Positions 1-9,701 of a stretch of 64,000 bases of DNA are shown here, piece by piece (the stretch's first letter is position 1; each line of letters opens with the position of its first letter). The position numbers were made by a program, and so were the translations under genes. The stretch is from Jaminaea rosea. Its lineage: Eukaryota; Basidiomycota; Exobasidiomycetes; Microstromatales. A model generated the notes under the pieces. It did no database searches. It saw nothing but the letters and a program-made list of their open reading frames with translations, and was not told the DNA's origin. The DNA lies in contig NW_020289985.1 of assembly GCF_003144245.1 (NCBI RefSeq), positions 434,001 through 498,000 on the forward strand, given 5' to 3'.

Positions 1-2066
1 TTCTTCGTACGAGCCGTCGAATGGGTCTGGGGAGCACCGAAGCGCACCCGTCAGCTGCGTCAACGCAAAGAGGAGCAGGAGAGGCGCAACTCGACAATTA
101 CTATGCCTGGCCTCGAGTGGGAGAAGCGCAGGTCCTACGGCGGAGGTGACCGACTCGGCCCTATTGCCACGGGCTTGAGCGGCCTCACCGCAGTCGTTGT
201 TGCCCCAGTCAGCCACGTCAACATGGATCGTGATGAGAGCGAGCAAGATCAGTACCGCCACATCGCCGGGGTCGAGCTCGAAGTGGCCAGGCAGCAAGGT
301 GATCCCTTCATGGCCACCTTCGACTCGCACAAGGGTTACCCTCGCTCGGACGTGAGCGCTTTCCTCCATCCGTCACCTCATGCGCATCTCCACCACCTTC
401 ATCATCATCACCGCAGCACCAGCGGGAGCCGTGTGCGATCCTCATCTGCGCCGAGGAGCTCCTCGAGAAGGCGACCAGCCTCTGCGGGCAGGGATCGACT
501 CGGTACGGCAGGTAGCGACGCTCAGCGATCAGAGAGGCGAGGTAGGTCCGGCAGGCCGGGGTCAAGCCGTCCAGGTACTGCTCCTCAGGACGGACCCGTG
601 CCGCCGCCACTGCTCCGCAACGCAGTCACCTTTGACGAGGGGTTTAGCTTCGGACGACGCCAAGGTCCAGGGCAGCTTTCAGACGGTGATCCCATGGCAC
701 GAGACGTTGCGCCGGAAGTAGCTCCGGATATTGCACCAGACGCGGGCCCATCTTCCCCTCCCCCCGCTGCCCTCATTGCACCTCGAGTTGCCTTCATGCC
801 TCGACCCCTCGAGGCAGAGGATAGGGACGGTATCGAAGTCCTGCAGGACAACACCGCCGTGAACACCCGCCGCAACTCGCCCGACCTCGCCATTCCACCC
901 ACTGCCATCTTGACAAATAAGTCAGACGCCTCAGGCATGACCCTTAGCTCCAACGAGAAGGCCGGGCAGACCTCCACCGGAGAGCAGGTACTGCCTGCAG
1001 CTGCCAGTAAGAAAGTCAACGATGCCGATCAAGGTGCAAGCGACGACAATGATGAAGACGATGAAGACGAAGATGACGACGCCTCGTCCTCCTCCTCAAC
1101 GTATGGCCCTGACGCTATCGAGCGCCTCGCCGACTGGATTGGCGACCTCATCACCCCAACGGCGTACTTCATTCTCTTCATCGTTGGTCTACCACTCTGG
1201 TTCCTCTACGACTTTGCCCTCGCGCTGCACTTGGCCATCAACATCCTGACCTTTTGGCTCGCCATCACGGTCGTGCCGGCGAAGATTCGTCGTTATGCGC
1301 ATCCCATCCTCACGACGGCTATTGCAACTGGTGAGTAGCAGCCTGCTGCACTATCCGGCGGACACAGACTGACATCACATTCTTGACGCTCGCAGTCCTC
1401 CTCATCTGGGCCTTTGGCGAGATGCGAGGTCAATCCCTCAAGCAGACTCTCACTTACTACGACCGTGACGCCAAATTTGACGAGCTGTGGCGTCCCTCAC
1501 CCCGCTACACCGGTCCTGTCCCTGGAGCAGCCGATGTCCTCTCCTCCCTCCTCGACGCCGGTATCGTGGCCCTCTTCGTGCCGCTGTACCGCTATCGCAA
1601 GGACCTCAAGGAGTGTGGCACGCGCATGTTCGTCGCACTCCTTCCCTGCGTGGGGCTCTCCCTCTTCTTCTGGCCCACAATTGCCGCCCTCATTGGACTG
1701 GACCAGAGTCGGGCTCTGGCGTTTGCAGCTCGCTTCCTCTCTACGCCTCTGGCTATTGAGTTGATCGAGACGCTCCGCGGTGACGAAAGCATGACGGTCA
1801 TTCTCGTCGTCATCACAGGTATCGTGGCTGCTGTGCTCAAGGAGCCCTTTTTCAAGCTGATGCGAGTAGACATGGACGAGGACTACCTCATTGTGGGAGT
1901 GACTTTCGGCGCTACATCGGGCGCCATTGGAGCTAGCAGTCTCATTGCTAGGCCGAGGGTCATGGCTGTGGCCAGCTTGGCCTTCGTCATGTTCGGCGCC
2001 ATGTGCCTCATCGCCGTGGCTATCCCACCCATCGTTGAGGCTGTGAGGACCCTGGCTAGTCTATAA
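1..2066 (+). CDS. LrgB-family membrane protein (5' partial)
   Basis: The frame is open from base 1, so the 5' end lies outside the window. One intron at 1331-1395 (gtgagt...cgcag) joins ATG to VLLIW; about 666 residues are visible. After a Ser/His-rich and then acidic disordered region (bases ~300-1120) come several hydrophobic segments. The last third reads like LrgB: a SxPLAIELIE-type segment, then VVITGIVAAV, then GVTFGATSGAIGAS before a final membrane span. Bacterial LrgB and plant plastid PLGG1 (glycolate/glycerate transport) share this fold. Fungal members exist, but I know of no settled function, so a carboxylate or metabolite transport role is only inferred from homology. The unseen N-terminus probably holds further membrane spans. 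Confidence 0.75.
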
Positions 2067-2693
2067 AGAGACAATCGTAGCTTGGCCGACTTGTACATAG
2101 ATAATGACCGATCACGATCGCCGCGAACATGCATTTAATTGTAGCCCCATTCATCATGATCCGCCAGAGCTTGCTGACCGAATGAAGAAGCTGGCGACTC
2201 AATCCCGTTCCTGATGTGGCGCAGCGAGGCAGAGGCGCGTGAGAGCACGAGAAGAGGTACCGAAGAGCTCATCATGATGGACGGCTATGATTGGTCTGTC
2301 CCTCGCTCGCTCAGCATGCTCAGCCATCGACAAACTCCCCAAATTTAGTCTTGAGCCACCGGCAAACGTCAACCTCGGTCACCAGATCTCGCCGTCTGAC
2401 TCGAAATCCTCCGAGCCGGGTGGAGCCAGCCGAATTTTGGCTGCCTGCAGGCCAGGAACCTGATGCATAGAGTAGCGTTGAAAGTGAAAGTGGTGGTGTG
2501 ACCTTGCGCTGGGATAAAGACGAGAAGAGCTCGCTATCAAGACGAGCAGCCTTGACTTCTCCTCACGCCATCTTCGGACCATCAGACTACCTCGTGCTCC
2601 GTCTGACGATTGGAGAGCAGACGATAGGAGCGCATCGCGCCATCCGCGTACCCCATTTACTCACCAACCTCACAACAGCATTCAACGGCAACA
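2067..2693. other. Intergenic: 3' end of LrgB gene, 5' region of acyl-CoA synthetase
   Basis: No RNA gene or convincing ORF. The synthetase start is preceded by a purine/CA-rich leader (caacaATG). Two ATTGG motifs (inverted CCAAT) lie at 2290-2294 and 2609-2613; without further data they are only candidate CCAAT-factor sites. Confidence 0.5.
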
Positions 2694-4913
2694 ATGATCA
2701 TCCATCACTCGCCCTACCCTGACCTTGCCATTCCCGCCGTTACTCTACCCACCTTCATCTTCCGCCCCCTCGACAATAGTCAAGATGAGCAAGTCCCAGG
2801 CAGCCAGTCTCGCCTCGACTCTCCGCTGTTAATGGCGGTCCCCCAAGATGAAAAGTACAATCCAAAACCCACAAGACCTAGAGCCTCCGCAGAGGGCGGT
2901 GCGCTCAGCTTGCGTCAAGCAAAAGAGAGAGCTGAGATGTGGGCGCTTGGGCTCAGGCAAGAGCTGGGATGGGGAGGTGGTGACGATGAGCAGGGACGAG
3001 GAAAGAGGAGAGAGGCGGCTGAGGAGGGAGAGGCGGAGAGGGTGTTGAGCGTTGTGAGCGAGAACCAGGTGAGCATGCATGCCGGGCTAGTAAGCAGGAA
3101 ACTCCAAGCTGACGACCTACACTTGCTCGTGCAGCATGACTACGCCTGTGCAGTGCTAGGTGCCAACCTAGTTGGGGCGTGTGCTGCGTTGCACAATCCC
3201 TCTTACACTCCCTCGGAGCTGGCTCATCAGCTACGCCTTGTCAGCTCTTCTGCCATTCTGTGCTCGACGAAGGCGTACGAAAAGTGTCGTCAGGCAGCAG
3301 AGGAAGCGTCAAGTGAAGCAGGCGAGGGACTTGAAGCCTTGCCGTCAACACCGAAGATTTGGGTGTTCGAAGAGCCGCAGGATGAAGATGGAAGTGCGGC
3401 AGCCCCGTCGACGTCTAGTCGCCCCGCCTCCTGGTTCGAAGCAGGCTCTTTGGCCCTTTCGTCATCTACGTCTCCAAGCTCTCTGCTCTCCGGTCTGTGG
3501 ACTTGGCACACTGCCCACGTCAGGCCAGGGGACGACGCCGTGTACTGCTTCTCATCGGGCACGTCTGGTAGGCCGAAAGCTGTGCGACTGTCTCATGGCA
3601 ACCTGGTGGCCAACACAATCCAGGCGACTTGCTTAATGAGAGACAGGACGGAGAGCCCGCTCTTTGACAGGTGGCACAAGGGGGATAAGGAGGGTTGGTA
3701 CAGCGGTCTACCTAGGGCCGCCAAGAAGCAGCAAGCAAGCAAGAGTACGACTGCTGGTAGCGGTGGATTACTCCGCAAGCTCAAATCGAAGCTCAATTTG
3801 AGCCGGTCCTCACCAGATAAGGGCACCTCCTCCCCCTCCACCACCTCTGGCTCCTCTGGTGGCATCTCCATCCCCAAACCCTCTCAAGAAATACACATCG
3901 ACCTCCTCCCCCAGTTCCACTGCTACGGCCTCCTAGTCTCCCTCGTAGCCCTGCACACAGCCACTCCGCGGTACGTCTTGGGACGATTCTCCCTCCCAAC
4001 CTTCCTGCACCTCGTCCAAGATCACAAGGTCACATTCGCCTTTGTTGTCCCACCCGTCCTCTTGGCGCTGGCAAGGTCGAAGGAGGTTGACGAGTACGAC
4101 TTGTCGAGCCTGCGTAGGCTGGCATCGGGGGCAGCTTCTCTACCTGAGGGGCTGAGGCGGGAAGTCTGGGAGAAGCGCAAAGTGATGGTAACAGACGGAT
4201 TTGGGATGAGTGAGATGAGCCCTATCGTCTGTTTGCAGACACTGGCCGACGTCTGTGAAGACATCCAAGGGGAGTCAGAGGAGGAGAAGACGCAGAGGCT
4301 CAACGGTGTAGGCAGGCTGGCACCTAGCACTCAAGCCCGGGTCATCGACGAAGAAGGCAATGACGTACCGGCCGGTAGCGGCAAGACGGGAGAGCTCCTC
4401 CTTCGTGGCCCTCAACGCATGACGGGCTACTTGCGCAACCCAGAGGCCAACGAATCCGCCTTCCATCGTGACGGCAGCGATGGTGGTCTGTGGTTAAAGA
4501 CGGGCGACGTAGTTTCCCTCTCCCCGGCACCACACAGTTACCTCCGCATAACCGACAGGCAGAAAGACGTCATAAAGGTGAAAGGGTTCCAAGTCTCCCC
4601 CGCCGAACTCGAGGATCGCATCCTCTCCGACTCAACGGTGCACGACGTGGCCGTCGTTGGGCTCACAAAGCCCGGTGGGGATGGAGAAGAAGTCCCCTGG
4701 GCCTTTTGCGTGCCTGCCGAGGGGCAGAGCAAGGAAAAGGGCCAAGATGCGAAAGAGGTGGCTCAACGGGTGAACGAAAGTGGGAAATTGGCCAAGTACA
4801 AGTACCTCGGTGGAGCTACGTGGGTCAAGGACCTGCCAAAGAGCGATGCTGGAAAAGTGTTGAAGAGGCAGCTGAGAGATTGGGCTAAAGAGGAGGGGAT
4901 CGATGGGCGGTGA
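2694..4913 (+). CDS. AMP-dependent acyl-CoA synthetase / 4-coumarate-CoA ligase-like enzyme
   Basis: ANL-superfamily ligase: it activates a carboxylic acid with ATP to an acyl-adenylate and then transfers it to CoA. Visible motifs are the P-loop SSGTSGRPK (~bases 3550), the GMSEMSP region, KTGDVV (A7), ITDRQKDVIKVKG (A8 hinge) and a C-terminal catalytic-lysine region KSDAGKVLKRQL. An intron at 3069-3134 (gtgagc...gtgcag) is 66 bp, a multiple of three with no in-frame stop. Removing it joins SENQ directly to HDYACAVLGANL, as in related enzymes, giving about 717 residues. A Ser/Lys-rich insert of about 50-60 residues (~bases 3690-3890) separates the P-loop from the substrate-binding half. No C-terminal peroxisomal SKL-type signal (it ends GIDGR). 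Substrate is unknown: medium-chain fatty acid and phenylpropanoid are both possible. Confidence 0.88.
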   Translation: MIIHHSPYPDLAIPAVTLPTFIFRPLDNSQDEQVPGSQSRLDSPLLMAVPQDEKYNPKPTRPRASAEGGALSLRQAKERAEMWALGLRQELGWGGGDDEQGRGKRREAAEEGEAERVLSVVSENQVSMHAGLVSRKLQADDLHLLVQHDYACAVLGANLVGACAALHNPSYTPSELAHQLRLVSSSAILCSTKAYEKCRQAAEEASSEAGEGLEALPSTPKIWVFEEPQDEDGSAAAPSTSSRPASWFEAGSLALSSSTSPSSLLSGLWTWHTAHVRPGDDAVYCFSSGTSGRPKAVRLSHGNLVANTIQATCLMRDRTESPLFDRWHKGDKEGWYSGLPRAAKKQQASKSTTAGSGGLLRKLKSKLNLSRSSPDKGTSSPSTTSGSSGGISIPKPSQEIHIDLLPQFHCYGLLVSLVALHTATPRYVLGRFSLPTFLHLVQDHKVTFAFVVPPVLLALARSKEVDEYDLSSLRRLASGAASLPEGLRREVWEKRKVMVTDGFGMSEMSPIVCLQTLADVCEDIQGESEEEKTQRLNGVGRLAPSTQARVIDEEGNDVPAGSGKTGELLLRGPQRMTGYLRNPEANESAFHRDGSDGGLWLKTGDVVSLSPAPHSYLRITDRQKDVIKVKGFQVSPAELEDRILSDSTVHDVAVVGLTKPGGDGEEVPWAFCVPAEGQSKEKGQDAKEVAQRVNESGKLAKYKYLGGATWVKDLPKSDAGKVLKRQLRDWAKEEGIDGR

Positions 4914-5135
4914 TGCTGAGAAGAAGTACTGCTGAGCGTTGAGTAATGGAGCCAAGATAATACAATACCAGAGTTCAAACGAGCACAGCGATTGGGAGCT
5001 TGCGCGGGAACGTGTGATTAGATTGAGCTGTCGATGATTCGTCGAGAAATCGAAAGGCTCTCGTAGCCTGACCTCCCTAAAGTCACAGTCGACGCAGGAA
5101 AGACTACACCGCGCTGCGACTCCGTAGAACGTTGC

Positions 5136-7630
5136 TTACCCGCTCTTGGGCATGGGCAGCCTGATCTGCCACTCCGGCTCAGCATCGCTCGTGACCGGAT
5201 CAGCATCAACAAAGTGCGCCAGTAGAACAATGGACTGCCCACCGGCTCCCGCAGCAATCTGGTCGATCAGGCGCTGTCTCATCGGTGCCTCGTCCGCCCC
5301 TCCTTCTCCAGCAGCCCGAGGCACTCCTTCCATTACCTCATCGACCCACCTGCACCCTCGAGCCAGCGCAGCACGCTGAGCAGCCGGCAGGGCAAGGCCT
5401 CCTCCCTCGCTTGCATCGTCATCCGATGAGATCCCTGCAACAACTTGCACCTCAATCCCGTTGCCGGCGGTAGCTGCCACTCCCAGCTTAGCGACGCGCA
5501 GCATAGCCGTATCGAGCGTGAGGAGGTCGATTCGACTGAAGAGACCATTGGCCGGTGCGCCCACGTAGACGCGGATTGTGGCAGTGGGGCTTGACTGCTG
5601 CAGCCGCGAGATGACCGCACTTGACTTGTTCAGCGTGACGATCCTCGTGCGGAGAGCTTCCGCTGAGGTCCCTTCATTACCAGCCTTGGCCATGGGCGCA
5701 TCAGAGGCTCTAGCCACGGCTTGAGCAGGGTTGAAGCTGGCGCCGTCCTCCGCACCACGAGGTGTCGCGGTGCCCTCTGCAATCGTTTGATGCGTAGCCC
5801 CAACTTCCATCTGAAAGGTCCGCACCGGCGCATCCTCCACCTGGCGACGCGCCGTAGACGGACGGGAAGACCCAGCTTGGGTAGCGGGCGGCGTGGCGGC
5901 GGTAGCATGAGCCGCAGCGACCGATGCGGCTTGAGCGAGGAAACCACCGTTGCCTCCCATGTGGGCCGCAGATATCTGCTGGGAGACCGGCGTGCGTGCA
6001 GAGAACTCCACATCCCCATCATAGGGCGAGGCGGTCCCTTCGTCACTGACATCATCGTCCGTGGTCGCAGCATCGTCGTCTGTGCTTTTTGCGCTGACCG
6101 AGCCAGTCTGGACCGAATGCGGGCTCCTCGGAGCAAGCGAGTCGTCCTCTGACATGAACCCGACTGCCCCGCCATCTCCATCCTCATCATCCGCGTCTCC
6201 TAGGTAATCGGAGTCTTGTCTGCTCATCCATGTAGGACCAATTGCGCCCCGCGCGCCAGCGACGGCGATTGGTGTTGTCATGGCTGATGAGGGATTTGGG
6301 TGCCGGGGCGGTGGGGGCAGGGAGTCAAGACGGAGCGAGGGATGCGGGCGAGAGTTGATAGTGGTCGATAGCTGGCCGAGAGTGAGCGAAGGGGCGCGTG
6401 CGTCGAGCGTTGAGCGAAATCCTACTTCCTCATTGTCGTCTTCTCCTGCAGCTTCGTCATCCCCGCCGTACATGCTTAGGTCGGTGGAGGAAGAGGAGGA
6501 GAGGGCGGCCGATGCTTGAGCTAATGTATGGGGGACACCACTGCTGCCTGGAGCTGAAGGATTGCCTCTGCGTGTACTGGTTGTTGAGGATGGCGGTAGT
6601 ACGGCGTGAGGGGCAGCAAAGGACGCAGAGGAAGAGGACGGCCCGCCTACCGAGGGCGAGGAGAGAGACTCTGTGTTGGCTGCAGCCGATGAGCCTGATG
6701 AAGCCTTGCGCATTTGTCCTGCCTGCTGATGGGAGCCTTGTGTCTGGTAGGCATGCCCTCTTGAGTCCATCAGCACTCGATCCCTCGCCGTAGTGGGAAG
6801 CGTATTCATGACCTGTCCTGAGACATCCTGCGGCTTGCCTACTGCTGAGGAAGAGGAGCAGGACGAGGCCGACGAGGGCGAGGCGGAGAGGACAGTGTGT
6901 AGCGACGATGTGTGACTTGCACTAGGAAGCGATCGATTCTGCTGCTGGCGCTGATGGTGCATTGACGAGGCAGAGTCGCTGTGCTCGGAGAAGTTGTCGT
7001 TGTCCTCCTGCACGGGTGAGCCAAGTCAGCCATGCCAGCCTCAATACGCCCACATATTCTGCTCACCTCGCTGGCATCTCTTGAGCTGCCGCCGCCAAGG
7101 GCCATAGCCTCCTCATACTGATCCTGAAGCTGGCGCAACGGCCCTCCACCTTGGGCCTGGATAGTCCTACGAGGCTTGCTTCGATGGTGGTGATGATGAT
7201 GGTGATGGCCATGATGCGAGGACGACGAAGCTGACTGAGCATAGTGATGACCACCGCCAATCTGGTGCTCACGAGGACGTGAGAGGGCCATGCTGACGAA
7301 TGGATATCGAGGTGATGGAAACAAGGGTGGGAAAATGTCGAGCGACTGGATGCATTGCCAATTGAGCGGAGCAGCAGCAGCAGCAGCCCGCCCTCGACCC
7401 TCGAGACGAGACGCGCACGGACTCCGACTCTTGACCTCGACGATGGCTTGCTCCCCTTCGAGCACTGCCATGGCTGAGCGAATGACGAGGAGGCAAGGAG
7501 CAGGTATAGAGAATGAGTCCTTCTGAGGACGCATCAGACATAGCTGGAGATTCACAGCGGGCACAGGGTCATGAAGGTGCCACAGCAGACTAGGCAGCAG
7601 GGCGTTGACGGCCTGAGCACGCCAGGCCAT
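5136..7630 (-). CDS. Uncharacterised Ser-rich, His-tract protein, conserved-looking ends
   Basis: Two exons, 7630-7067 and 7007-5136, with a 59-bp intron at 7008-7066, encode about 811 residues. The ATG at 7630 is the first one in frame. The first ~130 residues (MAWRAQAVNALLPSLLWHL, then LCLMRPQKDSFSIPAPCLLV) look folded and beta-rich. A poly-His run (~bases 7165-7205) and a long Ser/Pro/acidic disordered middle follow. The last ~170 residues again look structured (TIRVYVGAPANGLFSRIDLL, then a hydrophobic IVLLAHFVD). No membrane span, signal peptide or catalytic motif was recognised. It converges with the acyl-CoA synthetase, about 220 bp away. I do not recognise the family. Coding status is supported by length, the clean splice and the folded ends. 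Confidence 0.6.
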
Positions 7631-8029
7631 GGTGATCAGCCATGCGCATTCCAAGAGGCCGCTGAGTAGGGACGTTCACGAGGCATGACGAGGGGCGAGG
7701 AACGTTCAGAGGCGTCATCGAAGAGAGCAGCAGCGGCAGCGACACGAGAATAAGAGGATGAGAACGTTCGGTGTCTCGAAGCTCGCTCTTGATGTGATTT
7801 GGGGGAACAGGCTACTGGTCACCAGCAGCAGAGGGAACAATCCCAGTCAAGCAGCCTTTCACAGATGCAGCAATGAGTGCTCGAGGAGACGACATGGTCG
7901 CAATACCGTGTCATTGATGTCCTAATGCTGTCGATGTCGTCGATTCGAAGCACTTCCTCTTAGTCTTTCTTCCTTCATTTCCCTGTCGCTCAGTTTTCCC
8001 TTGCCAATGCGACATCTCACGCCGAGCAT
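7631..8029. other. Intergenic: upstream of the Ser-rich protein, 3' flank of IF1
   Basis: Both flanking genes are on the minus strand. The stretch should hold the promoter and leader of the 811-residue protein and the 3' UTR of IF1. I see no RNA gene or repeat. Confidence 0.4.
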
Positions 8030-8417
8030 TTACTGCTTCTGGTTGCCACTGTTACCACCAAGGTCGTTGATGGCAGCCTCAACGTCGTCGAGGTGGGAGC
8101 GCTGCTTGGCGAGGGTCTCGCGGACTACGGATGTGCGTCCGAACAGGATGGATGGATGGTAAGACGTCAGTCAACTGGCTCGCTCCATCGAAAGCTGTCT
8201 CGTCTCTTTGCAACTCACGCTTCTTGAGCTTCTCAGCCTCTGCCTCACGAATGTACTTTTGCTCCTCACCCTGCTCGCGCTGCTTGAAGCCCTTGCTGTT
8301 GGCCGTGGCTCCAGTGCCAGAGGACTCGGGACCAGTGGCGTAGCTGCGCATAGCAAGGGTAGGTGCGGAGCGGAGCGAGTTGCCGGTGCGGAGGGCAGTG
8401 TTGCGAAGGAGGGACAT
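8030..8417 (-). CDS. INH1: Mitochondrial ATPase inhibitor IF1
   Basis: Exons 8417-8219 and 8124-8030 with a 94-bp intron (8125-8218) give a 97-residue protein. The N-terminus is a presequence (MSLLRNTALRTGNSLRSAP, then MRSYATG). The mature part carries the IF1 inhibitory segment (KGFKQREQGEEQKYIRE) followed by a charged coiled coil ending LDDVEAAINDLG. IF1 binds F1 when the matrix acidifies and blocks ATP hydrolysis by reversed ATP synthase. Length and layout match yeast Inh1/Stf1 and mammalian ATPIF1. It sits head-to-head with the gene for ATP synthase subunit h, with 331 bp between start codons. Confidence 0.92.
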
Positions 8418-8748
8418 CTTGCTGATGAGTGCGATGGTAGTGAGTGAAAGGAGGTCAAAGAGGTCAGATTAACTGGGCTGCGAGATGCGCTCACTTCAGA
8501 CAGCCTCAGCCTCAGGGTCAACTCCACCCAAGCACGGATCAAGCCGTCTCTCTGGCGGAGTGCGCGGCTCTCGAGATGCACTCGATTGGCTGGACGTCGC
8601 CATTGGGGGTGCCACGCGGCATCGGCTTGGCTCGGGGCGACGGATCGACGGCTGGCCTGGCCGGCCTCATGCCACGAGGAGGAGGAGGAGAGAACAGCAC
8701 TTCCTTCTCGTCCTCACCACCACCACTCCTACCCGTACTCAATACACA
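8418..8748. promoter_or_regulatory. Bidirectional promoter shared by IF1 and ATP synthase subunit h
   Basis: 331 bp separate the two start codons and must hold both promoters and leaders. Two ATTGG motifs (inverted CCAAT) lie near the middle, at 8585-8589 and 8602-8606. The first reads AGCCAATCG on the minus strand, close to the HAP/NF-Y consensus. HAP2/3/5 is known to control respiratory genes in fungi, so joint control of this pair is a reasonable inference. The subunit h side ends in a CT/CA-rich leader (aatacacaATG). Confidence 0.55.
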
Positions 8749-9389
8749 ATGGTCGCCTCTCTTGTCGCCAGGAGCTTCGTGAGTATAAAGAGCGTTGGTG
8801 CGCCGTCTACAGGAGCAGGAGCAAGCATCGAAGAGGACAGAGTCGCTCTGCACCTTCGACAGTGACGGACAATTTCGTTCTCAATCCCCTCATCGCTCCT
8901 CAACCAATCCAACTGACTCTTTTCACGCACCCAGACCCGCTCCGCAACCATGACCGCCTCTCGCGGCTTCGCTACCTCCGCCGTCGCTGGTCGCGACCTC
9001 GTCCAGGAGGCCTACCTGCGCGAGCTCAAGGCTTACAAGCCCCCTGCCAAGGTAGGTTCCCCAATCCACCGCCAGGCTCTGTCTCTCCTCTCCACTACAA
9101 ATCACTGACACTTTCCCTCTCCTGCTTTCTCTCAACCGCTCAACAGTCCGCCGACGCTCACAAGGGCCAAGTTCGTGACTTCCACGCCCCCTCTCCCCCC
9201 AAGGCTCCCGAGGCCCCTTCTTCCTCTTCCCTCTCTTCCCAGCTCGAGGCTTACGCCTCCAGCGAGCCGGACCACGCTGATGCTCCCGCTGCCTCCTCGT
9301 CTTCGGAGAGCAGCAGCGCTGCCGCGGGTGGATCGGCCTTCCTTGAGGAGGCGAGGGCGGACTACCCTAAAGAGGAGGCGCACCACTAA
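8749..9389 (+). CDS. ATP14: Mitochondrial F1Fo ATP synthase subunit h
   Basis: Three exons, 8749-8778, 8935-9051 and 9147-9389 (introns of 156 and 95 bp), give 129 residues. The first exon codes only MVASLVARSF, the start of the presequence; exon 2 continues TRSATMTASRGFATSAVA. The mature protein has the fungal subunit h signature DLVQEAYLRELKAYK and GQVRDFHAP, then a Ser/Ala/acidic C-terminus, as in yeast Atp14. Subunit h belongs to the peripheral stalk of the ATP synthase in the inner membrane. All exon junctions keep frame. Divergent from IF1, an inhibitor of the same enzyme. Confidence 0.9.
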
Positions 9390-9701
9390 GCGTTGGCGTT
9401 GGATGGGAAAGGTAGACTTGGGGAGGAAGAGATGGTGGAAGAGCTGTCGCTCTGGTACGGCGGGATATGTAGAAGCGCGAAGGAGCGCGCAACACCCAGA
9501 GAATCACCAGATACGATTCAGCACCTTCATGCCGATGGGCGCCTTCCGCAACCCACACAGCGTGAGCGAACCGCGGGCGAGCACAGACGTCGAATGGGTG
9601 ACACTCGATGAGTATTGATGAATGTAGAAAGAGTACAATGCTCGCCGCACCTTTCTCCTTTCCCCGCCTCGGTCCTTCCCGTCCATATGCCTGTCCTGCC
9701 C
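9390..9701. other. Convergent 3' ends of ATP14 and RPC2
   Basis: About 310 bp between two stop codons facing each other. It should hold both 3' UTRs. No RNA gene seen. Confidence 0.4.
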
